Position numbers and translations under genes: made by a program
From: an uncultured Pedobacter sp.
GTDB lineage: Bacteria; Bacteroidota; Bacteroidia; Sphingobacteriales; Sphingobacteriaceae
Length of the DNA: 35,425 nucleotides
Direction of reading: 5' to 3'
Assembly: GCF_946480185.1 (NCBI RefSeq)
Contig: NZ_CAMLIG010000038.1
Location: 1-35,425 of the forward strand
Notes under the pieces: model-generated
Databases searched by the model: none
What the model saw: only the letters and a program-made list of their open reading frames with translations
Told to the model about the DNA's origin: nothing
Part shown: positions 6,731-16,010 of the stretch, piece after piece
Layout: each line of letters starts with the position of its first letter
Position numbering within the stretch: position 1 is the first letter of the stretch

Positions 6731-7894
6731 TTGCCTCAAACCATAAAAAATATAGCCATTTTAGGCTCCACAGGAAGTATCGGAACGCAAGCTTTAGAAG
6801 TAATTGAAGCTAACCCCGCACTGTTTTGCGTACAGGTTTTAACTGCGCAATCAAATGTTGATTTGCTAATTGCCCAAGCGCTTAAATTTAGGCCAAAAGC
6901 AGTTGTTATTGGTGATGAAAGTAAATATCAGCAACTAAAAGAAGCTTTAAAGCATACCGAGATTGAAATTAAAGCCGGAGATGCCGCACTTTGCGAAGTT
7001 GTCGTTTTTCCGGAGCTAACAATGGTTTTAACTGCTTTAGTGGGTTTTGCAGGTCTAAAACCTACCATTGCTGCAATAAAAGCGAAAAAGCACATCGCCC
7101 TAGCCAATAAAGAAACTTTAGTAGTTGCCGGCGAGTTGATTAATGCTTTGGCTAAAGAATATCAAGTAAATATTTTACCCGTAGATTCAGAACATTCTGC
7201 AATTTTCCAGTGTTTGGTAGGTGAAAAAAGTGCTATTGAAAAAATTTATTTAACTGCTTCTGGCGGACCTTTTAGAGGGAAGGATTTCGGTTTTTTATCA
7301 ACCGTTACCAAAGATCAGGCATTAAAACATCCAAATTGGGTAATGGGCGCAAAAATCACTATTGATTCCGCAACCTTAATGAACAAAGGTTTGGAAGTTA
7401 TCGAAGCCAAATGGCTGTTTGATTTAGCTGTGGCACAGATTGATGTTATTGTACACCCACAATCTATTGTTCATTCCATCGTTCAGTTTGAGGACGGTTC
7501 CATGAAAGCACAAATGGGTTTGCCTGATATGAAATTGCCCATTCAATATGCAATGGCTTACCCAAACAGGTTGAAAAATGATTTTAAACGTTTTAATTTT
7601 TTGGATTACCCAACTTTAACCTTTGAAGCTGCCGATACCAAAACATTCAGAAATTTGGCTTTGGCTTTTGAGGCTTTGCAAAAAGCAGGGAATATGCCAT
7701 GTATTATCAACGCCGCAAACGAAGTGGTAGTGGCCGAGTTTTTAAAAGATGGAATGGGCTTTTTGCAGATGAGCGAGGTGATAGAAACCTGCATGGCAAA
7801 GCTTGATTTTATAAAAGAGCCTAGTTTGGAAGATTATTTTGAAACCGACAGACAAACACGCATTTTTGCGAAACATTTAGTAACAAGTATTTAG
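6731..7894 (+). CDS. dxr: 1-deoxy-D-xylulose 5-phosphate reductoisomerase
   Basis: Dxr makes 2-C-methyl-D-erythritol 4-phosphate from DXP with NADPH, the first committed step of the non-mevalonate isoprenoid pathway in the cytoplasm. The NADPH-binding loop GSTGSIG is at residues 12-18, the central metal and substrate region shows LANKETLV and LPVDSEHSAIFQ, and LTASGGPFRG, HPNWVMGAKITIDSATLMNKGLEV-type and HPQSIVHSIV motifs follow. Length (387) is normal. The start must be the TTG at 6731: the nucleotide-binding loop begins only eleven codons later and no ATG or GTG precedes it in frame. The spacer to rseP is again made of AGTAA repeats. Confidence 0.95.
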   Translation: MPQTIKNIAILGSTGSIGTQALEVIEANPALFCVQVLTAQSNVDLLIAQALKFRPKAVVIGDESKYQQLKEALKHTEIEIKAGDAALCEVVVFPELTMVLTALVGFAGLKPTIAAIKAKKHIALANKETLVVAGELINALAKEYQVNILPVDSEHSAIFQCLVGEKSAIEKIYLTASGGPFRGKDFGFLSTVTKDQALKHPNWVMGAKITIDSATLMNKGLEVIEAKWLFDLAVAQIDVIVHPQSIVHSIVQFEDGSMKAQMGLPDMKLPIQYAMAYPNRLKNDFKRFNFLDYPTLTFEAADTKTFRNLALAFEALQKAGNMPCIINAANEVVVAEFLKDGMGFLQMSEVIETCMAKLDFIKEPSLEDYFETDRQTRIFAKHLVTSI

Positions 7895-7950
7895 TTTTAA
7901 GTAATAAGTATATAGTAGCAAGTATTTAGTAACAAGTATTTAAAAAAGGA
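7895..7950. repeat. AAGTATTTAGTA-type repeat spacer
   Basis: Repeated AAGTA(T/A)TTAGTA-like units fill the gap between dxr and rseP. They resemble the tract at 6640-6690. Confidence 0.5.
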
Positions 7951-7972
7951 ATCAAATCATAAAAAATAAGAA

Positions 7973-9298
7973 ATGGATGTAGTAGTGATGATTGCCCAAT
8001 TGATTTTGGGTTTATCTATTTTGATTGTGTTGCATGAACTGGGACACTTTTTAACAGCGAGGGCTTTTGGAATTAAAGTAGAGAAATTTTATTTATTCTT
8101 TGATGCGTGGGGATTTAAACTGTTCAGTATAAAATATAAAGATTGCGAGTACGGAATTGGCTGGTTGCCTTTAGGCGGTTACGTTAAAATTGCCGGGATG
8201 ATTGATGAGTCCATGGATACCGAAGCAATGGCGCAACCAGTACAGGAATGGGAATTTAGAGCAAAGCCAGCTTGGCAACGCCTAATTGTGATGTTGGGCG
8301 GTGTAACTGTGAATATATTTCTTGGAATTTTTATTTTTTGGATGCTGACTTTCAAGTACGGCGAAACTTATATTCCAAACAGTGAATTGAAATATGGTAT
8401 TGCTCCTGGTATTGTTGGTCAGCAAATTGGTTTGCAGGCCGGCGATAAAGTGGAAGCTGTTAACGGTAAAAAATTAATTCGTTATGATGAACTGAGAAGT
8501 TCTGATGTGCTTTTAGGGAATTCTACTTTAACTGTTTTAAGAAATGGTGAAGAAAAGCAGATCCCAATTCCAGCCAATATTTTAAATACCGTTTCTGATT
8601 ATGGTATTGATGAATTTGTCTCGCCACGTATCATTTCAAAAGTAGGGGAGGTAATCCCGAAAGGAAATGCAGAAAAAGCAGGACTTAAAAAGAACGATCA
8701 AATTTTGGAAGTTAACGGTAAAGAAGCTGTTTATAGCGACCAGTTACGGGCTTTATTGGCGGATAATAAAAACAAGGAGGTACAATTGCTTGTGCTTCGC
8801 AATGCTGACAAAGTAAACATTCCGGTTAAAGTTACACCAGACGGAACTATTGGCTTTGCATTTAACCTAGAATCTATAAAAACCGAAACTCAGGATTTTA
8901 CCTTCTTTCAAGCCCTGCCAGCTGGAGCATCCAAAGCTTGGGGTTCTTTGGTTGATAATGCAAAAGGCTTAGGCAAAGTAGTTAAAGGCGAAGTGAAAGC
9001 AACCAAAGCATTTTCTGGTCCCGTAGAAATTGCCCGTAAACTTTACGGAGGCACTTGGGATTGGATCAAGTTCTGGAGCATAACAGGCTTGCTTTCCATG
9101 GCACTTGCGCTGATGAACTTATTGCCCATACCAGCTTTAGACGGTGGACATGCCGTGTTTTTATTGATAGAGATGATCAAAGGAAAGCCTCTGAGCGATA
9201 AGTTCATGGAAAGGGCTCAAATGGTCGGCTTCGTAATTTTAGCTACGCTGATGGTCTTCGTTTTAGGAAATGATATTTTTAAAGTGTTCACTAAATAG
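7973..9298 (+). CDS. rseP: RIP metalloprotease RseP (site-2 protease)
   Basis: This 441-residue inner-membrane zinc protease cleaves transmembrane substrates such as anti-sigma factors and leftover signal peptides. The zinc-binding HELGH is at residues 21-25 in the first membrane helix, and the third ligand motif LLPIPALDGGH is near residue 389. Two PDZ-like segments lie between them (around residues 135-215 and 220-300), with GNAEKAGLKKNDQILEVNGK as the clearest. Further membrane segments are near residues 103-123, 370-390 and 415-435. It follows dxr, a common neighbour in many bacteria, and precedes hscB. Start is ATG at 7973. Confidence 0.95.
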   Translation: MDVVVMIAQLILGLSILIVLHELGHFLTARAFGIKVEKFYLFFDAWGFKLFSIKYKDCEYGIGWLPLGGYVKIAGMIDESMDTEAMAQPVQEWEFRAKPAWQRLIVMLGGVTVNIFLGIFIFWMLTFKYGETYIPNSELKYGIAPGIVGQQIGLQAGDKVEAVNGKKLIRYDELRSSDVLLGNSTLTVLRNGEEKQIPIPANILNTVSDYGIDEFVSPRIISKVGEVIPKGNAEKAGLKKNDQILEVNGKEAVYSDQLRALLADNKNKEVQLLVLRNADKVNIPVKVTPDGTIGFAFNLESIKTETQDFTFFQALPAGASKAWGSLVDNAKGLGKVVKGEVKATKAFSGPVEIARKLYGGTWDWIKFWSITGLLSMALALMNLLPIPALDGGHAVFLLIEMIKGKPLSDKFMERAQMVGFVILATLMVFVLGNDIFKVFTK

Positions 9299-9299
9299 A

Positions 9300-9437
9300 T
9301 TTTTAAGTTGTAGGTAATATGGTTGTAAGTGAAGAGTACTTGCATTAGTAAGTATGTGTTGTGAATCAAGGTCAATTTCCCGATCTATCTTCGTCCTTGT
9401 AACCTATAACTTAAAACCTATCGCTTATAACCTAATA
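9300..9437. repeat. Low-complexity spacer with CCTATAACTTA repeats
   Basis: The gap before hscB holds repeated TAACCTATAACTTAAAACCTA units at about 9398-9437 and AAGTTGTAGGTAATA-like units at its left end, which are their rough complements. They could fold into a weak long hairpin. I see no gene. Confidence 0.45.
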
Positions 9438-9438
9438 A

Positions 9439-9972
9439 ATGGATTACTTCAAATTTTACGATATTCCCATTTCTTTTTCACCAGACCAAGCTTTGGTGAA
9501 AAAGAAATTTTATGCTTTAAGTAAGGAATACCATCCAGATTTTTTTGTGAATGAATCTGAAGAGAAACAACAAGAAATTTTAGAACTTTCTACGCTTAAC
9601 AATAAAGCATTTCAAACGCTTTCTAACCCAGATAAGTTATTACCTTATGTTTTAACCTTAAAAAATGTGTTGGTAGACGGCGAGAAATATCAGCTTCCGC
9701 AGGATTTTTTAATGGAGATGATGGAGGTGAATGAGGGCATTATGGAGCTTGAATTTGATGCAGATGAGGCAAAATTAAAGGAAGTAAATAAAAATGTTGA
9801 CGATTTTGAGAATGAGCTAAATACCGAATTGAAAAGCTTAACTGCTGATTTTGAAGCTGATGAAAAAGCTGATAAAGAGGAGGGACTGCAAAAAATAAAA
9901 GATATTTGGTATAGGAAGAAATATTTGTTGCGAATACGAGAATCAATCGATAAATTTGCGACCCGCTTGTAA
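9439..9972 (+). CDS. hscB: Fe-S cluster co-chaperone HscB-like J-protein
   Basis: The protein has an N-terminal J domain with the HPD triad at residues 32-34 (in ALSKEYHPDFF) and a C-terminal three-helix part rich in glutamate and lysine. That is the layout of HscB, which delivers the scaffold IscU to the Hsp70 HscA. The J domain would stimulate the Hsp70 ATPase. The HscB signature LSTLNNKAFQTLSNPDKLLPYVL follows the J domain, and the length of 177 residues is typical. No isc genes are nearby. Just downstream lies tRNA-Leu. Confidence 0.85.
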   Translation: MDYFKFYDIPISFSPDQALVKKKFYALSKEYHPDFFVNESEEKQQEILELSTLNNKAFQTLSNPDKLLPYVLTLKNVLVDGEKYQLPQDFLMEMMEVNEGIMELEFDADEAKLKEVNKNVDDFENELNTELKSLTADFEADEKADKEEGLQKIKDIWYRKKYLLRIRESIDKFATRL

Positions 9973-9993
9973 AACAAATGTCTACAACGAAAT

Positions 9994-10073
9994 GCCCAGC
10001 TGGCGGAACTGGTAGACGCGTCGGTCTCAAACACCGATAGGAAACTGTGCCGGTTCGATTCCGGCGCTGGGTA
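9994..10073 (+). tRNA. tRNA-Leu (anticodon CAA)
   Basis: The acceptor stem GCCCAGC pairs with GCTGGGT (first pair G-U), with discriminator A at 10073. The D arm contains GGAACTGGTAGACGCG. The anticodon stem TCGGT/ACCGA encloses CTCAAAC, giving anticodon CAA for leucine codon UUG. The T arm is GCCGG TTCGATT CCGGC. A short variable arm of class II type is present, and CCA is not encoded. Confidence 0.95.
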
Positions 10074-10077
10074 CAAT

Positions 10078-10113
10078 AAAGCCTCTTTAATTAATTTTAA
10101 AGAGGCTTTTAGT
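10078..10113 (+). terminator. Rho-independent terminator after tRNA-Leu
   Basis: AAAGCCTCTTTAA (10078-10090) and TTAAAGAGGCTTTT (10097-10110) form a long perfect stem with a TTAATT loop, followed by a T-rich tail. It lies five bases after the tRNA. Confidence 0.85.
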
Positions 10114-10309
10114 TTTATGGGGATTTTGTCGAATACAGTTTGCTTGATCCTAGATATTGTGGATTTATAATCTTTTTTTTGTCTATACGGATTAAAAATC
10201 CGGTTCCATTAATTCGAGATATGCTTATGTGTAAACGTACTAAACTGATGTTTTTTATAAAATTTAAATAATGATTAAATATTAATATTTAATACCTAAG
10301 ATTACCCAA

Positions 10310-12031
10310 TCAGTTTACCTTCCTTAAAATACAATCAACAATTTTTTGACTAGCAGATTCGCAAAAGTCAAGTCCCGAATAGTCTGGATTGTAACCACTA
10401 ATGTAGGGAACCGCCATCATATAAACCTCATTATTGCTCATGCCATATTCATCCACAATCTGGAAATGATCATTGATGGTAATTCCCGAAACTTTGAGGT
10501 AATAATTGTTATCCATATTTATAACGTCATTAGGATGCTCTTCGTAATATTTTAAACCTTCCGTTGATGATTTAAATTTTATGGTCGCTTGGCTAACTGT
10601 TCTATCTTCTAAAAAACTTTTAAAGGGGAAATCCTCGTAAGAAAGTGGAGCCTGACCGATACAATCAATAAAAGTTTTGTAGCTAACATTTAGGGTTTTA
10701 TCATTTTCATCCTTGTATTGGTAAATAATACCTCCGTTATCTTGCGGAATAATTTCACTATCATCTCCAACAGAAACAATATCCAAAACCCCAGCATCTT
10801 GCAGTGCCATTAAATCTTCGCAAGAACTTTGCGGAACGTAGGCAATCACTAAAGAAATTAAAGGCATCAAAGTCTTTTTTAAACGGAGCATATCCTCAGC
10901 AGAAAAATATTTGGCAGGTTGGTTCATGGCAAAACTCAACACACCCAAAAGTTCTTTCCAATAAATGGATTCTTTTCTTTTGATCGATTTTTCTGCTTCC
11001 GCATATTCTGCTTTAAGCAAAGTAAAGGCATCCAACTTTTCCCGCAGTTCCATTACATGATCCACAAACTCTTCCATGGTCATGTTTTTGATGGTCTGAT
11101 AAAATTCCGGTTCTTTTTCTAAAAACAAACTTTTAAAATCCTGCTCGAAAATAAAATCCAAAGATAAAAACCCTCCATTGCTTTTGATATGTTCTTCTAT
11201 TTCTTGTTTAGTCAATAAAGATTCGTTGCGAAGATGAGAATCATCCAAATGAAACCTTACCGCTGGCAAAAGTCCGTTTCTGGAATGCATAACAATTTTA
11301 AAATCTTCACTTCCTTCCGCAAGCTGATAAACATATTTTCCATCCTCTTTTTTTGTGAAACAACCATTATTTCTTGATAGGGTTCTGATGGCATCAATGG
11401 CCGTTAAGGAAGAACCTCTAATGGCTACAGAATGGTTGATCTTCAAATTTAATTTGCAGGGCGGATATGGCGAATCATAAATTCCCGGGATTTTGCCTTC
11501 CAGTTTTTGAGGCCATGAATGTCCAATGCAAATCACTGCCACATCAAACTCCATTCTCCGGTTTTCGGTAATTACCCAAACTTTGTTAGCTTCCTTTTTA
11601 TGGATTAGGTCTTTCACTTTTACCGATAAATGTAGGGTGGTTTCAATCTTATTTTGAGTCGCTTTTTTTAACAGCAACTGAAACTGCGCATCTAAATAAT
11701 TACCAAACAGCAAACGGGGAAGTACCTTAAACTCGTTAAAATTACCAGGAGTGATTTTGAATTTTAAGGCTAGGGCAGGTTTGGTTTTTACCCAATCTTC
11801 TATGGTGTTAACAATTGTTGGAATTTCATTATCAGATACATTTGTAATGTGTTCATTACAAGCGCCTTCCTCGCTGTAAGGCATTCCTGCGCCCAGTTTG
11901 TTCTTTCGCTCAAAAATATGAATATCAAAATTTTTCTTTTCGCTTTCCAACAATCTTTTGTACATAAATAAAGCACTTGGTCCGCCACCAATAATTGCAA
12001 TACGGAGTTTTTTTGTATCAGGCATATCCAT
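10310..12031 (-). CDS. FAD/NAD(P)-binding protein (NAD_binding_9-like)
   Basis: This 573-residue protein begins with a dinucleotide-binding motif, RIAIIGGGPSALFMYKRLL, and a second motif with FERKNKLGAGMPYSEEG. Further on, VAVICIGHSWP and SVAIRGSSLTAIDAIRTL suggest the second Rossmann domain. This fits the family of FAD-NAD(P)-binding proteins annotated PF13454, whose substrates are mostly unknown; an oxidoreductase or monooxygenase role is possible. Two starts lie close together, at 12031 and 12025, and the first is used here. It is convergent with the tRNA unit. No partner gene points to a pathway. Confidence 0.75.
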   Translation of the reverse strand: MDMPDTKKLRIAIIGGGPSALFMYKRLLESEKKNFDIHIFERKNKLGAGMPYSEEGACNEHITNVSDNEIPTIVNTIEDWVKTKPALALKFKITPGNFNEFKVLPRLLFGNYLDAQFQLLLKKATQNKIETTLHLSVKVKDLIHKKEANKVWVITENRRMEFDVAVICIGHSWPQKLEGKIPGIYDSPYPPCKLNLKINHSVAIRGSSLTAIDAIRTLSRNNGCFTKKEDGKYVYQLAEGSEDFKIVMHSRNGLLPAVRFHLDDSHLRNESLLTKQEIEEHIKSNGGFLSLDFIFEQDFKSLFLEKEPEFYQTIKNMTMEEFVDHVMELREKLDAFTLLKAEYAEAEKSIKRKESIYWKELLGVLSFAMNQPAKYFSAEDMLRLKKTLMPLISLVIAYVPQSSCEDLMALQDAGVLDIVSVGDDSEIIPQDNGGIIYQYKDENDKTLNVSYKTFIDCIGQAPLSYEDFPFKSFLEDRTVSQATIKFKSSTEGLKYYEEHPNDVINMDNNYYLKVSGITINDHFQIVDEYGMSNNEVYMMAVPYISGYNPDYSGLDFCESASQKIVDCILRKVN

Positions 12032-12334
12032 TTTTCATGTTGTAAAAAGCAGTTTATAACCAAAGCTGGTTATTGTTATATATAAAGGAAATTATTTTTT
12101 GGAAGACAAAACCAATGCCATTATATTTCGATTTAAAATGGAGCAGTGGAATGTTATTTACGAACTATTTGTGATTTATTACTTAAGCATAGGAACTGCT
12201 TTGCCGGATTAGCTTCCAGAATTCACAAGTCTCATTAGCTTTCTTTTTAGATCATGAGACTTGTGTTTTCTTCGGGGGATTATTGATGTATAGGTAAAGA
12301 GATTACAAAATCCGATTTATTAAATACTACAGAA
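12032..12334. other. Intergenic region with one strong inverted repeat
   Basis: These 303 bases lie between two minus-strand genes. Apart from the inverted repeat at 12224-12265 I see no gene. The part next to 12031 should hold the promoter of the FAD protein, but I cannot identify convincing boxes. Confidence 0.5.
12224..12265. terminator. Perfect 12-bp inverted repeat, likely terminator
   Basis: CACAAGTCTCAT (12224-12235) and ATGAGACTTGTG (12254-12265) pair perfectly around an 18-base loop. The repeat lies about 70 bases downstream of the minus-strand oxidoreductase gene. The T-run (TTTTC) is on the + strand side, so termination of the minus transcript is not certain. Confidence 0.45.
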
Positions 12335-13327
12335 TTATAATTCAACTACTGCTTTCAGTTCCGCACTTTTTACTATCGCATCAATCACTTTCATATTATT
12401 CTCTGCATCGCTAACTGGGTAAGGAACTGCTTTATTTTTTAAAATAGCTTCGGCAAAAGCTTCACATTGTAATTGATATTGGTTGGCTTTAAAAATAAAT
12501 ATTTTCTCCCCGTTTGCGGTTTTCAAAGTAACCTTACATTCTCCGTTATTTGGTGCATTACACGGCAACTCAATTTCTATATTTCCTTTATCGCCAAAAA
12601 TATTTAAACGTTGGTAAGGAAAGGCCTGAGTGGTACAGGTAAAACTTGCAGTAACTTGATTTTTGAAGTTCAAAATACCGGCCGTTAAAAAATCTGTTTT
12701 AAAAACGGAATCATGTTGCATGGTTCCATAAGCGCTAATGGGCTCTTGTTCCAAAATAAAACGCGGAAACGAGATACAATAACAGCCAATATCCATTAAC
12801 GAACCGCCGCCGGCTTCTACACTGTTTCTAATGTTATTTCCATCCACATTATAATAAGCAAACAAGGTATTGATGCTCTTAACAACTCCAATTTCACCAC
12901 TTTTTACCAGCTCCTTTACTTTTATCCATTGCGGATGAAATTTGTACATAAAAGCTTCCATCACTTTAAGATTTGGAAAATCTTTTAAATGCTTACTCAG
13001 CTCTGCTGCTTCCTCCGCATTCAGTGCGATGGGCTTTTCGCATAAAACATGTTTGCCCTTTTTTAAAGCTTTTAAGGTATATTTTAAGTGTAAATTATTT
13101 GGTAAAGGGTTGTAAATGGCGCCTATCTCATCATCTGCCAGCAAATCTTCATAACTGCCGTAAGCTTTTTTTATCCCTAAGCTTTCGGCTACTCCGTTTG
13201 CATGCTGCAAATTTCTGGAAGCAATGGCCATAACTTCTCCATTGTTACTTAGTTTTAATGCTGGGATAACGTTGGTTCTGGCAATTTTTGCTGTACTTAA
13301 AATTCCCCATCTGATGGTTTTTTTCAT
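12335..13327 (-). CDS. Gfo/Idh/MocA-family oxidoreductase
   Basis: This 330-residue NAD(P)-dependent dehydrogenase should act on a sugar or sugar derivative in the cytoplasm. The N-terminal Rossmann part shows IRWGILSTAKIARTNVIPAL, and the family motif EKPIALNAEEA (catalytic lysine of EKP) is near residue 97. The C-terminal alpha/beta domain contains GGGSLMDIGCYCISFPRF, which supplies the substrate-binding aspartate and the downstream tyrosine. The GGGSLMDIGCY motif resembles 1,5-anhydro-D-fructose reductase and D-xylose dehydrogenase members, but the substrate cannot be fixed. It stands alone between two non-coding gaps and is divergent from the outer-membrane protein gene. Confidence 0.88.
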   Translation of the reverse strand: MKKTIRWGILSTAKIARTNVIPALKLSNNGEVMAIASRNLQHANGVAESLGIKKAYGSYEDLLADDEIGAIYNPLPNNLHLKYTLKALKKGKHVLCEKPIALNAEEAAELSKHLKDFPNLKVMEAFMYKFHPQWIKVKELVKSGEIGVVKSINTLFAYYNVDGNNIRNSVEAGGGSLMDIGCYCISFPRFILEQEPISAYGTMQHDSVFKTDFLTAGILNFKNQVTASFTCTTQAFPYQRLNIFGDKGNIEIELPCNAPNNGECKVTLKTANGEKIFIFKANQYQLQCEAFAEAILKNKAVPYPVSDAENNMKVIDAIVKSAELKAVVEL

Positions 13328-13522
13328 GATTCGTTTTTATCTGACTAAAAAGCTTTAATTTTTGAAATATAGCTTTTTATTAGTTTCAACGCTTACCTTT
13401 TTGTAAAAATTACATAGTGAATTGTAACAACAACCACGCTTTATTAAAAAAACACATTTAATACAAAATTAGTTCAGAATTGATGATTAACTATGCGCAA
13501 ATTTTCAAATGCAGTTCCCATC

Positions 13523-15964
13523 ATGAAGTATATTTTTTTCGCTATCATTCTATTCTTTAGTCTTTCCACAAAAGCACAAAACTCAGGAAAAATAACCGGA
13601 CAAATCATCGACTCGCTTTCTAGCTCACCTATCGACTATGCCTCAATAGGTTTGTACAAAAGTGGAGGTGTTAGTCCGATAAATGGAATGGTTACCAACG
13701 AGAAAGGAGTTTTTACTTTCAACAACTTAAGTGATGGCGAATATAAAATTACCATTGATTTTATTGGATATAAACGAAAAACCATCAATCACCTCTTAAT
13801 AAGCAAGTCAAACAGACAAATTGATCTAGCTAAAATAACTTTAAACTCAAACAGTAAATTATTAAATAGTGTAACGGTTACGGCCAACGCTCCAATCATC
13901 GAAAATAAAATTGATAAGATTGTTTACAACGCAGAAAATGACCTTACCTCCCAAGGAGGTGTAGCAACTGATGTGTTAAAAAAAGTACCTCAAGTTTCGG
14001 TAGATATTGATGGCAATGTCCAATTATTGGGAAGCTCAGCCATTCGTTTTTTAATCAACGGAAAACCATCTACCATATTCGGCAGCAGTGTTGCAGATGC
14101 TTTACAGTCTATCCCAGCCAGCCAGATTAAAAGCATAGAAGTGATCAGCAGTCCGGGCGCTAAATATGATGCTTCCGGTACTGGTGGGATCATCAACATC
14201 ATCCTTAAAAAAAACAATATTTATGGGTTGAGTGGCAGTGTGAATTTGGCGGCTGGCACCAGAAGAAATAATGAGTCTATTAATTTGAGTGGTAAAAAGG
14301 GAAACTTTGGAATTAGCACCTTTTTAAGTGGCAATAACCAGTTCAATACTAAAAGCTTAAATGGCACAAACCGCTCGTCTTTATTCGCGGATACTACCAA
14401 CATACTTATCCAAGGTGGAAATAGCATGATTAATAGAGGCGGTATCCGCACAGGATTAAGCTTAGATTGGGATATCAACAAAAAAAACAACATAAATGCC
14501 AGTGTTGGATATGATGCGTTTAAAAATCGTAGTAGTAATTTTAATAATCAGGAGATACAGACTTTTAAAGGAACTCAGTCTTTAAGCGATGAAAATTCTA
14601 TCTTAAATTCAAACAATCAATTTATTGAACACTCTTTAGAACTTAATTTAGCATATAAAAAAACATTTGAAAAAGAAGATGAAGAGCTGAATATTGGAGC
14701 AACTGCTGGCTTAGGAAAAAGCACTTCTTCATTTAATCAATTACAAAACGTTTTAAATACCAACCCCTTTGCAGGCTTGAACAGTAATAACCGGGGGACT
14801 GATAATTCGTTCCAACTGAATATTGATTATACGTATCCAGTAAACAATAATTTTATTGTAGAAACCGGTGCAAAAGCAATTGTAAATGACATTAGCGGAA
14901 ACTCTTTGGTGAATACGCTTAACAGTAATAACCAGGAGTTTGTACCCAACCCTACGCAATCGAATAATTTAGATTATAAAAGAAATATCTACGCCGCTTA
15001 CCTTTCCGGAACATACAAGATGTTCAATTATTTAGATGTAAAATCGGGATTAAGATATGAGAGAACATTTTCTACTGCCAATTATTCGCAAGTAGGCAAT
15101 ATCCAAATTGATCCCTACAATACATTTGCACCTTCCGTAGTAATTGCGCATAATTTCGAGAATAAAAACAGCTTGAAATTAAGCTACAGCTATAGAATAG
15201 AACGACCAGATTATGAAGATTTAAATCCGTTTTTAGACCTTACTGACCCTAGGAATGCAACCACTGGAAATCCAAACTTGAAACCTGAGATTGGAAATAA
15301 TTTTGAATTTGGCTTTAATAGAAACTTTAAAAAGGGAGGCAACTTAAATATCGCCGTATTCTACAGACATAATCAAGACGATATTAAAACTTTTGCTACT
15401 TTTTATCCTAATTATACTGTTGGTGATTCTACCTATCAAAATCTAACCTTAACCACTCGCTTAAACATCGGTGAAGAAATCAGGGAAGGAATAAGTTTAT
15501 CTGGTTCTATTCCCTTTGGAAGCAAATTAACTATACGCCCAAATATGTATGTGGCTACACAAACCATTATTAATAAATATACTGGTGGTCCAAATGTAAA
15601 TGGTTTTAGGTATCGGATAAATTTAAACACTAGCTATGAGTTTAACTCCGGTTTTAGTGCAGAACTATTTGGCAACTATAATTCGGCGGAAAACAATGTA
15701 CAAGGGAAAAGACCTGCGTTTTTCTTGTACAATTTAGCTTTAAGAAAACAGCTGTTCCACAAAAAAGGAAGCCTTGGTTTCTCTGCGACTAATCCCTTCA
15801 ATAAATATGTGATGCAAAAAAGCACCATTTATGCTGATAACTCTACTCGAGTTTCTTACCGTCAAATTCCTTTTCGCTCTTTTGGTTTAGTGTTTGCCTA
15901 CCGTTTTGGCAAAATAGATTTCAAAAAACCTGATAACGAGGACGATGTACCTGCTCTAAATTAG
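13523..15964 (+). CDS. TonB-receptor-like outer-membrane beta-barrel protein
   Basis: This protein of about 813 residues is an outer-membrane barrel of the TonB-dependent receptor class. A signal peptide (MKYIFFAIILFFSLSTKAQ) is followed by a carboxypeptidase-regulatory-like domain with ITGQIIDSLSSSPIDYASIG, a plug-like domain (VLKKVPQVSVDIDGNVQLLG, IEVISSPGAKYDASGTGGII) and a large barrel (OMP_b-brl_3 type) ending in FRSFGLVFAYRFG. An in-frame ATG at 13493 would add ten residues. I prefer 13523 because it gives a normal signal peptide. No SusD-like partner follows, so it is not a standard SusCD glycan locus. The ligand is unknown; the family also includes receptors that take part in iron or peptide uptake. 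Confidence 0.88.
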   Translation: MKYIFFAIILFFSLSTKAQNSGKITGQIIDSLSSSPIDYASIGLYKSGGVSPINGMVTNEKGVFTFNNLSDGEYKITIDFIGYKRKTINHLLISKSNRQIDLAKITLNSNSKLLNSVTVTANAPIIENKIDKIVYNAENDLTSQGGVATDVLKKVPQVSVDIDGNVQLLGSSAIRFLINGKPSTIFGSSVADALQSIPASQIKSIEVISSPGAKYDASGTGGIINIILKKNNIYGLSGSVNLAAGTRRNNESINLSGKKGNFGISTFLSGNNQFNTKSLNGTNRSSLFADTTNILIQGGNSMINRGGIRTGLSLDWDINKKNNINASVGYDAFKNRSSNFNNQEIQTFKGTQSLSDENSILNSNNQFIEHSLELNLAYKKTFEKEDEELNIGATAGLGKSTSSFNQLQNVLNTNPFAGLNSNNRGTDNSFQLNIDYTYPVNNNFIVETGAKAIVNDISGNSLVNTLNSNNQEFVPNPTQSNNLDYKRNIYAAYLSGTYKMFNYLDVKSGLRYERTFSTANYSQVGNIQIDPYNTFAPSVVIAHNFENKNSLKLSYSYRIERPDYEDLNPFLDLTDPRNATTGNPNLKPEIGNNFEFGFNRNFKKGGNLNIAVFYRHNQDDIKTFATFYPNYTVGDSTYQNLTLTTRLNIGEEIREGISLSGSIPFGSKLTIRPNMYVATQTIINKYTGGPNVNGFRYRINLNTSYEFNSGFSAELFGNYNSAENNVQGKRPAFFLYNLALRKQLFHKKGSLGFSATNPFNKYVMQKSTIYADNSTRVSYRQIPFRSFGLVFAYRFGKIDFKKPDNEDDVPALN

Positions 15965-16010
15965 TCATCAATTTACAGGAAATCGCCAATAGGTTAACGA
16001 GCTTTTCTGA

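Noticed and set aside
9690..10076. Minus-strand frames of 96-128 codons
   Set aside because: They are serine- and phenylalanine-rich mirrors of hscB and the tRNA gene, with no independent evidence.
13523..15964. SusC-type glycan uptake locus
   Set aside because: No SusD-like gene follows, and the barrel looks like the OMP_b-brl_3 type rather than a SusC protein.
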